Shown one piece after another: positions 36,901 to 46,019 of a DNA stretch of 64,000 nt; positions within the stretch are counted from its first letter, which is position 1, and each line of letters starts with the position of its first letter. The position numbers were made by a program, and so were the translations under genes. The notes beneath the pieces are model-generated. The model was not told the DNA's origin and ran no database searches. It saw only the letters and a program-made list of their open reading frames with translations. Source of the DNA: Nipponacmea schrenckii (taxonomy: Eukaryota; Mollusca; Gastropoda; Lottiidae); assembly GCA_030562195.1 (NCBI GenBank), contig JAUJPP010000011.1:4712001-4776000 (forward strand), read 5' to 3'.

Positions 36901-38052
36901 TATCTTCAGTGTTAATGAGAGACATGTAAGACATGCTAGTTGCATTTCCCAGTCATTAAATTGCCTCTACTTTCGATTCATATCAGTTAAGCGGTCTAAT
37001 TATCGAATATATAAAAGGAGAAACGCAGGTGTAACTTACCAGCTTCTTCCTCGCGTGATAAAACCACTGTTTGGTCGTCACTCTGAAATAAATATATACA
37101 TATCATTATATTTTCCTGTTAACAGGACCATTTCCTTGGGTATTAGACCTAATTCTGACCCTTGTAAAATATTGAGTCTATGTTTGTTGAGCTGAATATT
37201 AGACAGGGCCATTACCTTGGGTATTAGACCTAATTCTGTCCCATGTAAAATAGAGAGTCTATGTTTGACACCATGGGCTGAATGTTAGACAGGACCATGT
37301 CCTTGTGTATGGGATCTTATTCTCACCAATGTAAAATAAAGAGTCCATTTTGGTCTCCATGGGCTGAATGTTAGACGGGACCATGTCCTTATGTATTGGA
37401 CCTAATTCTGACCAATGCAAAATAAAGAGTCTATGTTTGTCTCTTTGGACGGAATGTTAGCCAGGACCATGTCCTTGTGTATTGGACCTAATTCTGGGTT
37501 TATTATGATGATCATATATTCATAACATGGCCATACATAATATTTATATATAATATACTACCAAATGAACATCAAAAGGGGATGAAGATTAGTTAAAGCC
37601 AACTACCAAATGAACATTATCAGATATATGAACTCTCTGAAGAGGATACTGTAATCAGTTGTTTTAGGTGATAAATCTAATTACCAACATTGAAAACTGG
37701 GGACTCCCTGTCCACGATTTGTTGATAAAACAAGACAAGAGTTTCTTACTTTGGAAGGGTTCTCCTCTTGAAATTTTTAATAAAATATAGTATTTGGTGC
37801 CTTCTGGTATATATTTTGGAGAAAAACGTAATCAATAACATCATTTCTATTAAGTAGGATTTTGGTATCAAACAAACCGATTTTCATGGGTGACAAATCT
37901 TTTTTTTTCCCAATGTATTGCCCCATGGGCTGATTGTGAGACAGGACCATGTCCTTGTGTATTGGGCCTAATTCTGACCCATGTAAAATAAAGAGTTTAT
38001 TATTATTATTATTATTTCTATACCCCCACCGGCCGATACAAGTACTTACCAT
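24945..38052 (-). CDS. Calmodulin-like four-EF-hand protein, five exons over 13 kb
   Basis: Minus-strand coding exons: 38050-38052 (Met only), 37040-37082, 28078-28221, 25688-25930 and 24945-24991, all GT-AG, giving 159 residues. The product is a cytosolic calcium sensor. EF loops: 25-36 [12 protein letters not shown], 61-72 [12 protein letters not shown], 98-109 [12 protein letters not shown], 134-145 [12 protein letters not shown]. The first three are canonical. The fourth has Asp, not Glu, at position 12. Coding exon lengths 3, 43, 144, 243, 47 match the vertebrate calmodulin plan as I know it (3, 31, 144, 107, 136, 29): the 144-nt exon is conserved, 243 equals 107+136 (one intron absent), and both ends are extended (4 residues N-terminal, 6 C-terminal). 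Sequence divergence (for example [25 protein letters not shown]) marks it as a calmodulin-like paralogue, not the ubiquitous calmodulin. The two smallest exons rest on splice signals, phase and family alignment. Confidence 0.9.
25117..25457. mobile_element. Fold-back (MITE-like) element, copy 2
   Basis: This lies in the last intron of the calmodulin-like gene. The left end AATACTGCTTCTTAGAAT and the reverse complement of the right end, AATACTGCGTCTTAGAAT, differ at one position. A second shared block, GTATATATTCATCAGT, lies in both arms. The centre is a perfect hairpin arm pair, AAAAACGCTTAAT against ATTAAGCGTTTTT. About 340 bp, no frame. Confidence 0.8.
26195..26292 (-). mobile_element. SINE 3'-part fragment
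   Basis: Tail and some body: GAAGTTTTACGTCCTACTC, then a variant of the CTAATG block and a stretch like CAGTGTACAATGAAGG. It is in intron 3 of the calmodulin-like gene. Confidence 0.65.
28390..28805. repeat. 72-81-bp tandem repeat with internal hairpins
   Basis: About five copies in intron 2 of the calmodulin-like gene. Each holds CCTTCTGTTGAGGCCAATTG, and CTCAACAGAATG about 45 bp later. TTCTGTTGAG and CTCAACAGAA are exact inverted complements, so each unit can fold. Period alternates between about 72-74 and 81 bp. Confidence 0.85.
29236..29345 (-). mobile_element. SINE 3'-part fragment
   Basis: Tail plus part of the body: GGAGTTTTACGTCCTACTC, ATGGGCTAATGAAATCTGGC, CACCATGCAGGGTG. In intron 2 of the calmodulin-like gene. 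Confidence 0.7.
30130..30846. repeat. 45-bp minisatellite, open on both strands
   Basis: About 16 head-to-tail copies of a 45-bp unit holding TATTAAAGAAGTGTGTA, CTTGTGTTGAAACGTTA and TGTACCCATG. Because 45 is a multiple of three, stop-free frames of 231 and 181 codons exist on the two strands, each a 15-residue repeat. A 135-bp higher-order period (three units) is visible: the TGATGAAACGTTAAGTACCC variant recurs 135 bp apart near 30450 and 30585. It is intronic in the calmodulin-like gene and judged non-coding. Confidence 0.93.
31820..32840. repeat. 86-bp minisatellite (array A)
   Basis: About 12 head-to-tail copies of an 86-bp unit containing CTCTTTATTTTACATGGGTC, AGAATTAGGTCCAATACAC and AAGGACATGSTCCTGTCT. 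It is in intron 2 of the calmodulin-like gene. The reverse complement of the unit forms a second array at 37117-37497 and occurs as single, tailed copies at 37921-38017 and 42703-42789. Confidence 0.95.
34054..35318. repeat. 38-bp minisatellite (array B)
   Basis: About 33 head-to-tail copies of a 38-bp unit: TATGTAAGAACCATACSTAG, then TTTYGTGTGTGTTATTTC. A four-unit (152-bp) higher-order period is visible, since the rare ACCATTCGTAG variant recurs 152 bp apart near 34550 and 34702. Intronic in the calmodulin-like gene. Confidence 0.95.
35319..36120. other. Unique spacer between the inverted 38-bp arrays
   Basis: About 800 bp of apparently unique AT-rich intron sequence. Its right edge (36040-36120) contains decayed units of the inverted 38-bp repeat, such as GGTTCTTCATAGAAATAAC. 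No gene seen. Confidence 0.6.
36121..36548. repeat. 38-bp minisatellite, inverted (array B')
   Basis: About 11 copies of the exact reverse complement of the array B unit: GAAATAACACACACAAAAC, then TACGTATGGTTCTTACATA. One further decayed direct-orientation unit (CATACATAGTTTTGTGTGG) follows near 36572. Confidence 0.93.
37117..37497. repeat. 86-bp minisatellite, inverted (array A')
   Basis: About 4.5 diverged copies of the reverse complement of the array A unit, containing GGACCATGTCCTTGTGTATT, GGACCTAATTCTGACC and TGTAAAATAAAGAGTCTATG. It lies in intron 1 of the calmodulin-like gene, just upstream (in gene sense) of the 43-nt second exon. Confidence 0.93.
37921..38017 (+). mobile_element. 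Retroposon 3'-end fragment with ATT tail
   Basis: One copy of the 86-bp unit in the array A' orientation. It ends in TGTAAAATAAAGAGTT and then a run of TATTATTATT. A sequence ending in AATAAAG plus a simple tail is what a non-LTR retroposon 3' end looks like. It ends about 30 bp from the Met-only exon of the calmodulin-like gene. Confidence 0.7.
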
Positions 38053-41000
38053 AATAAAATATCAAATTAGGTCTTCTCCTTCATACACTGTGTTTTATTT
38101 CTAGACATGACCCTTATTACCAAGGTAGATCTGAGTTGTACTTCAACACTCTGAAAATATAACATATAGTTTGAGAGGCGTAGCGTATGGAGGGATGGGC
38201 TGGTTAGGGTTAGGGTGTCACAAGGAAAAAGACAGAATCGTTCGGTAAAAGTGGGTTTAAACAATTGGCCGTTGGGTTGCAACCATTATCATCTTTTACC
38301 GACCAATTCCGCGTTCTACCGACAGCGACAGGTCCATCAAAGGGGGCGAACATTTTTGCGATAACACTGAGTTAAAACCACTTTTAGTCAGGCTTCGAAA
38401 TTTTAAGAGCCACATCTTTGTCGTTAAAACTTAGACGTATCAAACCGAAACGGGATGATTCGGGTCGTCTTCAAAAGTACTAAAACTGTACCAAAAGCGC
38501 ATAATTTGTTCAAATTACCCCAAACTAGGAATTTAACTTTCTATTTCCATATATGTTTTTTTCTATAATAGAAGTCTTTTTCAACTTTTAAACACGAATA
38601 TTTCTGCACACCATGGATTTGAGACGGATGTCTGTGAACACTATTACTTGTTAACTTGATTTTTCAAGTATAATTGGTCAAACGAATGGCGAAACTGTCC
38701 CTCATAACAATTGCTTTTGTTATGACGCTGTTCTTCTAGAATCCATCATCAATCGATAAGCATATCTTAGTAGACTAAAATTGATTAATTGAAATATCTG
38801 TCGCAATTCAATTTAAATTTAACTGTTTAAACGTCATGTCTTCATTTTGTAAACACGTTTATCAATTCCGGTCTACATATTAACATTGTTCTTAATTTAT
38901 CGGTTGTATAATTATTGTTTCGTAATATTCTTTATGTTGAACCTTTTTGGGTAATTTATTTTTCAAAAATAGAAAAAAAACGTTTTCACCATAACGAAAA
39001 CTGGGGGTATTAATCTGTTAATTTATATTTCAAAACAGGCCGAGTAACCGAGTCATCAATATAAACTGACTGGATATTTTAGAGCCAATAACACACTACT
39101 GTCTTAGCACATTCTCAGTAGGTCCTAAACTCATATTCAGGTATATTTGAATATCAATGTAAGACTGAGAATGCGTTTGTGTTGATAAAAGTCTAAGCAT
39201 GTGTACAAATATTTGAACATAGAAGGCCTAGTCTACGTCTTTTCGTGCTGCCACTTTAAGTTAGAAGCTCTTTAATACTAAAGTTATAAGGCTTCTTTTG
39301 ATTATAAAGTACTGGAACAAGGGTCACTGTGACAGTAGAGACCAATAGAATACTGATTTTATACTTGACTCTACTACCCCAGAAAATCTTCTATTTATTC
39401 CAACACGGAATATAATCCTAGCTCTACTTTATATTCACATCAATTGCTTTTCTTTTGTTTCTTCATCATCATTATTAAACCATGTTGACTTAACGTTGTG
39501 TGTTAAAAAGAAAAGAAAGAAACAACATTAGCATTGTTCTTCCTCGCAATATCTTTTTTATTTATAGCAGAGTCAACTGGAATTATATGTGAAGATACTA
39601 ATATAAGGTCAGAGATCCAATACCGCCATTAGTTCAACGTAACCAAGCATATGACGCCATGTAAAGCACCAATGCTCTAAGCAGCCTAACCCCGCCCCTA
39701 GCTATCTAATGGGATCTAAGCAATCTATTCGCTATCTATGGAAATATGTCAATGTCAAAAGAGACGGTTCTTTACCCTTGATATTCAATCACGCGGTCAC
39801 CGTAAATCAATGTCCTTTTACACCTGTCTGGGGAAGACTAATTAACCGGCAGGCAAACGTCCGGTTATTCTAAAAAAATAGACATCTGATGTCATTGGAG
39901 GAAGACAAATGAATAATTGTCATGAACATGTTTACCTCGGAAAAACTCTTAGGACCAACTAACTTGTCATTCGATTGTTTCGCCATTTACGTCACAAGGT
40001 CGAAGACGTTTTGTTAAATTAGTAAAAATATGATATTAAAGACTTGGAATCAAATGGTATGCTCAAGGTACATAAAAGATCAAAGGCTTTTGCAATAGGC
40101 CTACATTTGTTGCAGCTTATGAACTTTTTATTTGAGGAAATAATTCAGTAATTAATGTGGAAGTATCACTTGTATGAAAAGTAATATCCGGTGTCTAAAA
40201 GAGTAAGCATGGTGTATTAAAAACACACGTTCATTCCTGTACCTCACACAGTCATAGGTCAAATATTTAACAACCAGAATTGATGTCGCTTCTTTAACAA
40301 GTTTTTTTTTTTGTTTGTAAAGCGAGGTTGGATATGGAACTACATTGTAGCCATCAAAGACAAGAAAGAAGTCAAGAACTGATGTGAATTGAGGAAAGCC
40401 GTGGGGAATACTTGACAATTAACTACATTAGTAATATTTCTCAATATTTCACAAGTGTTTAAGTTTGACAGATAATAAGATTGTCGTTTATGGAGGTTCG
40501 TGGCGGCCATTGCACATTTTCGATTGATCGTCAATTTTGTTATATACGTATAAGATCAAATGTAGAGATTTTAACAAGAGAAAGGTAGAGTTATCAACAT
40601 ACAAGTTGTGATTAAGTTAAATATATGAAATAATATCAATTATGAGATAAGGTGCGCAAGTTCAAAAAATTCAAAAAATATTAGAAGTAATTATTACAGT
40701 ATCCAATAAGAGTTATTTACAGTTTTATGTTTATTACATTAGGGGTTTTCTATTTCTTTATGTACCCGCAGCTGTCGTTGAAACTCTTGACACGATTTTA
40801 GCGTGCGAAATCGGAGACAAATATCGTCCTGTGTGCACAGGAATTTGAGACATATTTTGAATTAATTTCCTGGAAGGCAACCTATTTACATTGATGGTAA
40901 AAGATATCGGTCAATTAAAGATGTCGGTGATCCTAAGTTATTGAACTTGTTATTTCAATATTTCCTTTTTTAGAAGGTTGATCTGGAGACTAATTATTTT

Positions 41001-42702
41001 AGTAAAGAATATTGTTTATAGACTAATAGACTAAGGTCTTCGTCTAATTTACTCTCAGTACCAGGTGCCACTATATACTACTATATAATACCAGTACGTT
41101 ACAAACAGAATAAGTACATGTTTATTACTATATATTTTAATATATAATACCACTTTCTTCCCCAGGTGCATACTCTTATTATACGTATCAGTCGACCATT
41201 TTGCTGCAATGCTGCAATCCGCATGTTCGCTTATTTAGCATGTAATGTACTTTTCTGCTAAAGTGTGGGTACTATGGTGATGTTTTAATGTAATTTCCAG
41301 GGTTAGAAGAGATAATTTGTACAGAATGAAACACGTCAGAGGGTCTTTATAATTTTTTGAATTCCTACTTTTCTGTTTAATAAATCGACAAGTACTAGGT
41401 TTGTTTGAAAAAAAAACAATATTTAAATATTTAATAAATCAAAATAAGGGGTGCAACTCGTGAGGGATTTTATGTGATATAAAATGGTATGACGTCACAT
41501 GAGTAAATTAGAAGAGGTATTGCCTCGAATTATATCATATAGTAAAAGCCATAATATGGTAGAGGATGCGTGTATATTAGAAGAGGTATTGACTCGAATA
41601 GAGTATGGAGTAAACGATCGAGGATCAGTGTGTTTCAGGTGATTGATATTGAATTACCTGATTATAAGCTAGTAACGTGCATCATCTATTCCGTATAATA
41701 AAATCTGCTATTATCAGTTTACATTAACGTAATAGTACAAACTGATTTAGTAGATTAAATCGATGTATAATTGTCGAGTTGTGTCATTATACTTATTGAT
41801 TGAATGTTAATGATGTATAAACCAGAGTAACCCGACTCGAAATGTCCCATTTCTATGTTTAGTTTATCTTTATTATAAATAATGTAGATGTATATCATTT
41901 CACTTAATAGCTTTATCATTTTCATTAAGTTTAAGCAAATATAGGAATCAATGAATAGTTGAACTTTCTTAAAAGATGTATTTTTTGGGGGGGGGGGGGT
42001 ATTTCTCATTTCTATCGATTTTAGATTTCCAATTTTTAGTTTGATTTCAAATATCATGCCTTATAACATAACCTTCTCGCGTGTGATTAGTTTCTAGCAT
42101 ATATGAAACTAAGGTGTCTTATTTGGAATTAGTTTCAACTATCAACCCGAGGGGTTGAGGTGTTAATAAAAGATGGATTTTTGTTTCCAAATTGGTCCGA
42201 TTTAAAATACCAACCCTTTTTACATAACCTTCTCGCATGTGATTAGTCTAATAGAGATTTGTTTAATGACCCAGTTACGTTGCTCAGTTTTCTTGAATTT
42301 ACACTGCGAGTCAGTGTTATAAAAAAGTGTATATGCATGTTGCCAATTGTGTTTCAGTTGGCGAGATGACAATAGAAACAGCACGATGTGATAGTGATAA
42401 TACGACACTAGAATAGATGCCAGAACTGACTGTTATTTAGAGATTAAAAACAACGCTGTATTATTACTGTATTGTTTTTATTGCTACCAATAAACTAAGG
42501 TATAGTATTCTACTGGTTGTACATGTTAAAGCTTCGTATGTAAATGCTATTTTCAACATGCTACTCATAAGCAAAGCATACTATTTTTGTCGATCTTCAT
42601 TAGCTTACATGTGAGTACTTTAAACGACGAATCAAACACCATTGTAAAGCAATGGACAGTATTCTTTAGTTTAATTTAGATTCTTTAGATTCGATCTACA
42701 TT
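38053..42702. other. Non-coding, 5' flank of the calmodulin-like gene
   Basis: No coding exon found on either strand. The 5' UTR and promoter of the calmodulin-like gene should lie next to 38053 on this side. Minor features: a pair of GCATTCTCAGT inverted words near 39110-39170, a direct repeat of ATTAGAAGAGGTATTG near 41510 and 41577, and a direct repeat of ATAACCTTCTCGC near 42067 and 42225. Confidence 0.5.
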
Positions 42703-42789
42703 CTTGGGCTGAATGTGAGACAGCACCATGTCCTTGTGTATTGGACCTAATTCTGACCCATGTAAAATAAAGAGTTTATTATTATTATA
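42703..42789 (+). mobile_element. Retroposon 3'-end fragment with ATT tail
   Basis: Second solitary copy of the 86-bp unit, ending TGTAAAATAAAGAGTT then TATTATTATTAT. Same end point as the copy at 37921-38017, supporting a fixed 3' terminus. Confidence 0.7.
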
Positions 42790-43237
42790 AGACCCTGTTG
42801 ATGTTTCAATAACATAAACCAAATTAATAAGTCTTCTACACAATAGGTTATGCAATTAATATGGTTTCTGTAATCCTCCGACGTTCTCCGACCACCCCGA
42901 CAGCTCAGTTTCAAACTTGGTATTCGCGAAATGATGAAAATGTGTTCTTGCGATTTTATAATACTTATTAAAAACATTCCAACTTTTATTGCAGCCAGCG
43001 TCTTGAAGATGTATTTTTAAATGCATGTCTCAAAATGAGCTGTCGGTCTATCGGAGTGTTAAAGACACTGCGAGTGAAGTCTCATTGGTAAACCTGTAAA
43101 GCATGAAATATAAATGTATCTATCCCATTACTGACCGTTTATCCATCTGTCAACTGCTTAACGCTTGATAAAATCTGTCTGATTTTATATATCTGTTATG
43201 TTCTAAGTATTTCAACGGACAAGTTTGCAATTCATAC

Positions 43238-43493
43238 TTTAAGCTCTGTGTACTCTGGCAACATTTCAGGAAACAACTGGACGCAAAACAAGTGGATACA
43301 AAATGTTTCCAAATGTTTCCAAAAATACTGATAGTGTATACAGGGTTAAAATTTACTCGATACATCCAGACACTAGTATCATAATGTGTATTTAAAATTG
43401 TTTCCTAGTGTATACAAGGCCTATATTGGTGTGTTGTTGAATTCACTTGTTTTGTGTCCTGTTGTTTCCTGAAATGTTACCAGTGTGCACAAA
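43238..43493. mobile_element. Fold-back MITE with about 60-bp arms
   Basis: The left arm contains AACATTTCAGGAAACAACTG, GACGCAAAACAAGTG. The right arm, reverse complemented, contains AACATTTCAGGAAACAACAG, GACACAAAACAAGTG. The arms extend outward to AAGCTCTGTGTAC and AAGCTTTGTGCAC. About 130 bp lie between them, with no transposase frame. Confidence 0.85.
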
Positions 43494-45245
43494 GCTTTAG
43501 TCTCGGAAAAGGGAAAATGTGCTTTAAGCTGAATGAATAAGGTATTTAAAGGAAGGTTGAGCAAGTATCTTGTGAAGAAAGAGAACTATGATAATCATAT
43601 AACAGTATCATATAATAGCCCAGTAAGGTTTCTTACCTGAACATCACAGTGTAAAATATCCAAATTACTATAAATCAACTCTCAGTGCACTCAATATTGT
43701 CTTACTGTTCTATTGTCAATGTCATTTATTCACCTCAATTCAATATGTCTAATACATTTAGAACTTGAAAGCGAATCAGGATAGCCTGCCAACAGTTAGC
43801 CAGAATAAACTGTATTATCAACCTCAATTGTCGAACTTCATTCATACAAGTATAATGCATTTATTTGGTTATGAGATATAACAATCCAAATCACAGACGT
43901 AATACGAGTTAAATAAGTTAAATATCCATTATTGTCCTGTCGTCTAACGTTTATTCTAAAAGCCTTCCTCAGAAACATTTATATAATATCATAACTTATA
44001 AATACATTCATAAAACTAGTTGTTTGTACAAATGTATTCACTTGAATCGATGTACTGTATTCGCTTTACCACTATAAGTAATAGAAGAATAACGTCAATA
44101 CTTAAAGGAAGTCATATTAGAGTTTAAAACAGAACAATATTTACCTTACTACTGTCTGTTAGACTTTAGAAATTTGAGCGTTCATTTCTCCTATCTGTCT
44201 CCAATCTAATTCATTTATGTACGATTTATCTCATCTCTCATCAAACAGATCAATCGACAACCTGTATTCATCACCACAGCGAAATACTTCAAATGGTCTG
44301 ACAACCCTTATAAGAACAAGCCAGTCTGTTTAGCGTAAAATTTCACTCATGCATTTTCAAACATTAAAAGTCTTAAATGCATAAAATGTGGTCACACGCT
44401 CAGAATAACGGAGTCTCCAGATTATTTTCGTCTGAGTATTCTACCATTAACACATATTTAACAGTTTTTAAATGGTTCGTTTTCGAGATTTTGTTAAATC
44501 ACTTCAGTGTATTCCTTTCGGATCCCTACTATATGAATTAACTTATTGATCCCCTGGTTCCTTTCCGAGAATATACTTGAACAAACATTCATTAGTAGGC
44601 CTACCTACACCCCAATCTCTTTAGAAGCAGTCAAATGATCGAAATAACTGGTCAACACCTTCTTTGAATCAGACAACAATGGCTTAAATGTACTCTTTGA
44701 AAATCAACTGAACTAAAATACACTAAAATATAGTCACGCTGTACGAATGGAACCAGCACCTTTCACCAGGCTAATAGTACCCTTTCAAATCAGTCTAGTA
44801 GTTTTGTTAATAACTGTTAGCTCGACCCTTTATAAATCTCAATGCCCTGGCGACCTCTACAGAGTCTCTTTTTAAATCAGTATATTTTAACTTAAATAAT
44901 TTATTGTGTTTAATGAATAGAAATTTCACACGGCACGAAATAGTTTACACACGAAATACTACAATATATCAGTTTTCCACATCACTTCACAATACATATA
45001 GATGTATATGATAATAATATAACTTTAACTTTGTTTTAATCTCATCTGAGTGATAATTTAACTGAAGGGATATTTGTCTGTGTATTGGCGACCCTTTTAG
45101 TATAGATTTGCAATTCCACTAAAAATAAACGCTTTGGTAACAATAGGGTTTCCAGATATTGTAGAAGCCTTGGCGATATAGACGTACAAATGGTTTGCAT
45201 GAGGGATTGTAAAGATTTTTGTTTAAAGATTTGTATGTGTATAAA
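43494..45245. other. Non-coding stretch
   Basis: Apart from the Penelope-like remnant at 43934, no gene or structured repeat is evident. Confidence 0.5.
43934..43975 (-). mobile_element. Penelope-like terminal remnant, hammerhead-like
   Basis: On the minus strand the order is CTGAGGAAGGC, TTTTAGAATAAACG, TTAGACGACAGGAC. This resembles the terminal repeats of Penelope-like elements, which carry a hammerhead motif (CUGANGA, short stem, GAAA, short stem). Here the GAAA box is damaged (TAAA). A short relic; no reverse transcriptase is attached. Confidence 0.45.
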
Positions 45246-45737
45246 GGCCAAATTCCACTTGTGCGATTAAAGTGAAAATTAATCGCAAGTCGCTTGTCGC
45301 ATGGTGTAAAGTATGCGATTAAAAATAATAGCTAGAATGGAAACTAAATAGTTAAACTTTCTGTGCGATCACATGCGATTAATAGGAAAAAAGCATGCGA
45401 CAAGTGTACATTTTTTGGTGAGACCATGAGACCAACGTGTTTGATATTTAAACGCATACACCCTGCGATAACCATATAAATCGCTTACTTTCGTGTCGCA
45501 TCTGTCAACGCCGTAAACATTTTTACCACACTTTTCAAGTAAATATTTGTATCACGTGTTGTCCCAACAATTGCGATTCTTTATTTAGTCGCACAAGTGG
45601 ACAATGAAGCCACATGCGATTAATTTTTTTAGGAAAGTATCCGACTACCTGCGATTTCAGTTTTCTGGCGATAAAACCATGCGATTTATTTTTTTGGGTC
45701 GCAAGTACTTTAATCGCCCATGTGGACTTTATTGGCA
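45246..45737. mobile_element. MITE with dense TGCGATT subterminal motifs
   Basis: The left end reads CCACTTGTGCGATTAAAGT and the right end, reverse complemented, reads CCACATGGGCGATTAAAGT, with GGCCAA/GCCAAT outside. Inside are about 18 GCGAT, TCGC or GCGAC words on both strands in under 500 bp, mostly in a TGCGATT context. An internal inverted end (CCACTTGTGCGACTAAAT on the minus strand near 45603) suggests a nested or composite element. It is inserted in a copy of the degenerate repeat seen at 45826-46018. Confidence 0.75.
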
Positions 45738-45825
45738 ACATTGATAGCAATCGTTCCAATTTCCAATCAGATGCCTATGGACTTACAATTACACTAAAAC
45801 TTAGCTTTTTTTGTTACCATTTCAA

Positions 45826-46018
45826 AGGCCCATCAGATACTGTAACAGCTTTGGCGATATTGACGTACTAATGCTATCGAGGCCTTTCAAAGGTATTGTA
45901 AAGAGCTTCCTTAAACAATCATTGTGTATTGAAGATCTTGTACTAGGCGTTTATGCAAAAAGACCCTCAGATATTGTAACAGGTTTTAGTGACTATCAAG
46001 ATTGTACAGGAAGATTGT
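45826..46018. repeat. Degenerate direct repeat, about 130-bp unit
   Basis: ATCAGATACTGTAACAG near 45831 recurs as CTCAGATATTGTAACAG near 45965. A related copy (CCAGATATTGTAGAAGCC) lies at about 45152, on the other side of the TGCGATT element. Confidence 0.55.
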
Positions 46019-46019
46019 A

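Noticed and set aside
37777..38052. 91-codon minus-strand frame with an Asn run
   Set aside because: It begins with the true Met-only exon of the calmodulin-like gene but reads straight through the donor into the intron. The Asn run is the ATT tail of a retroposon.
45535..45871. Open frames around 45.5-45.9 kb
   Set aside because: They lie in the TGCGATT-rich transposable element and its flanking repeat, with no protein features.
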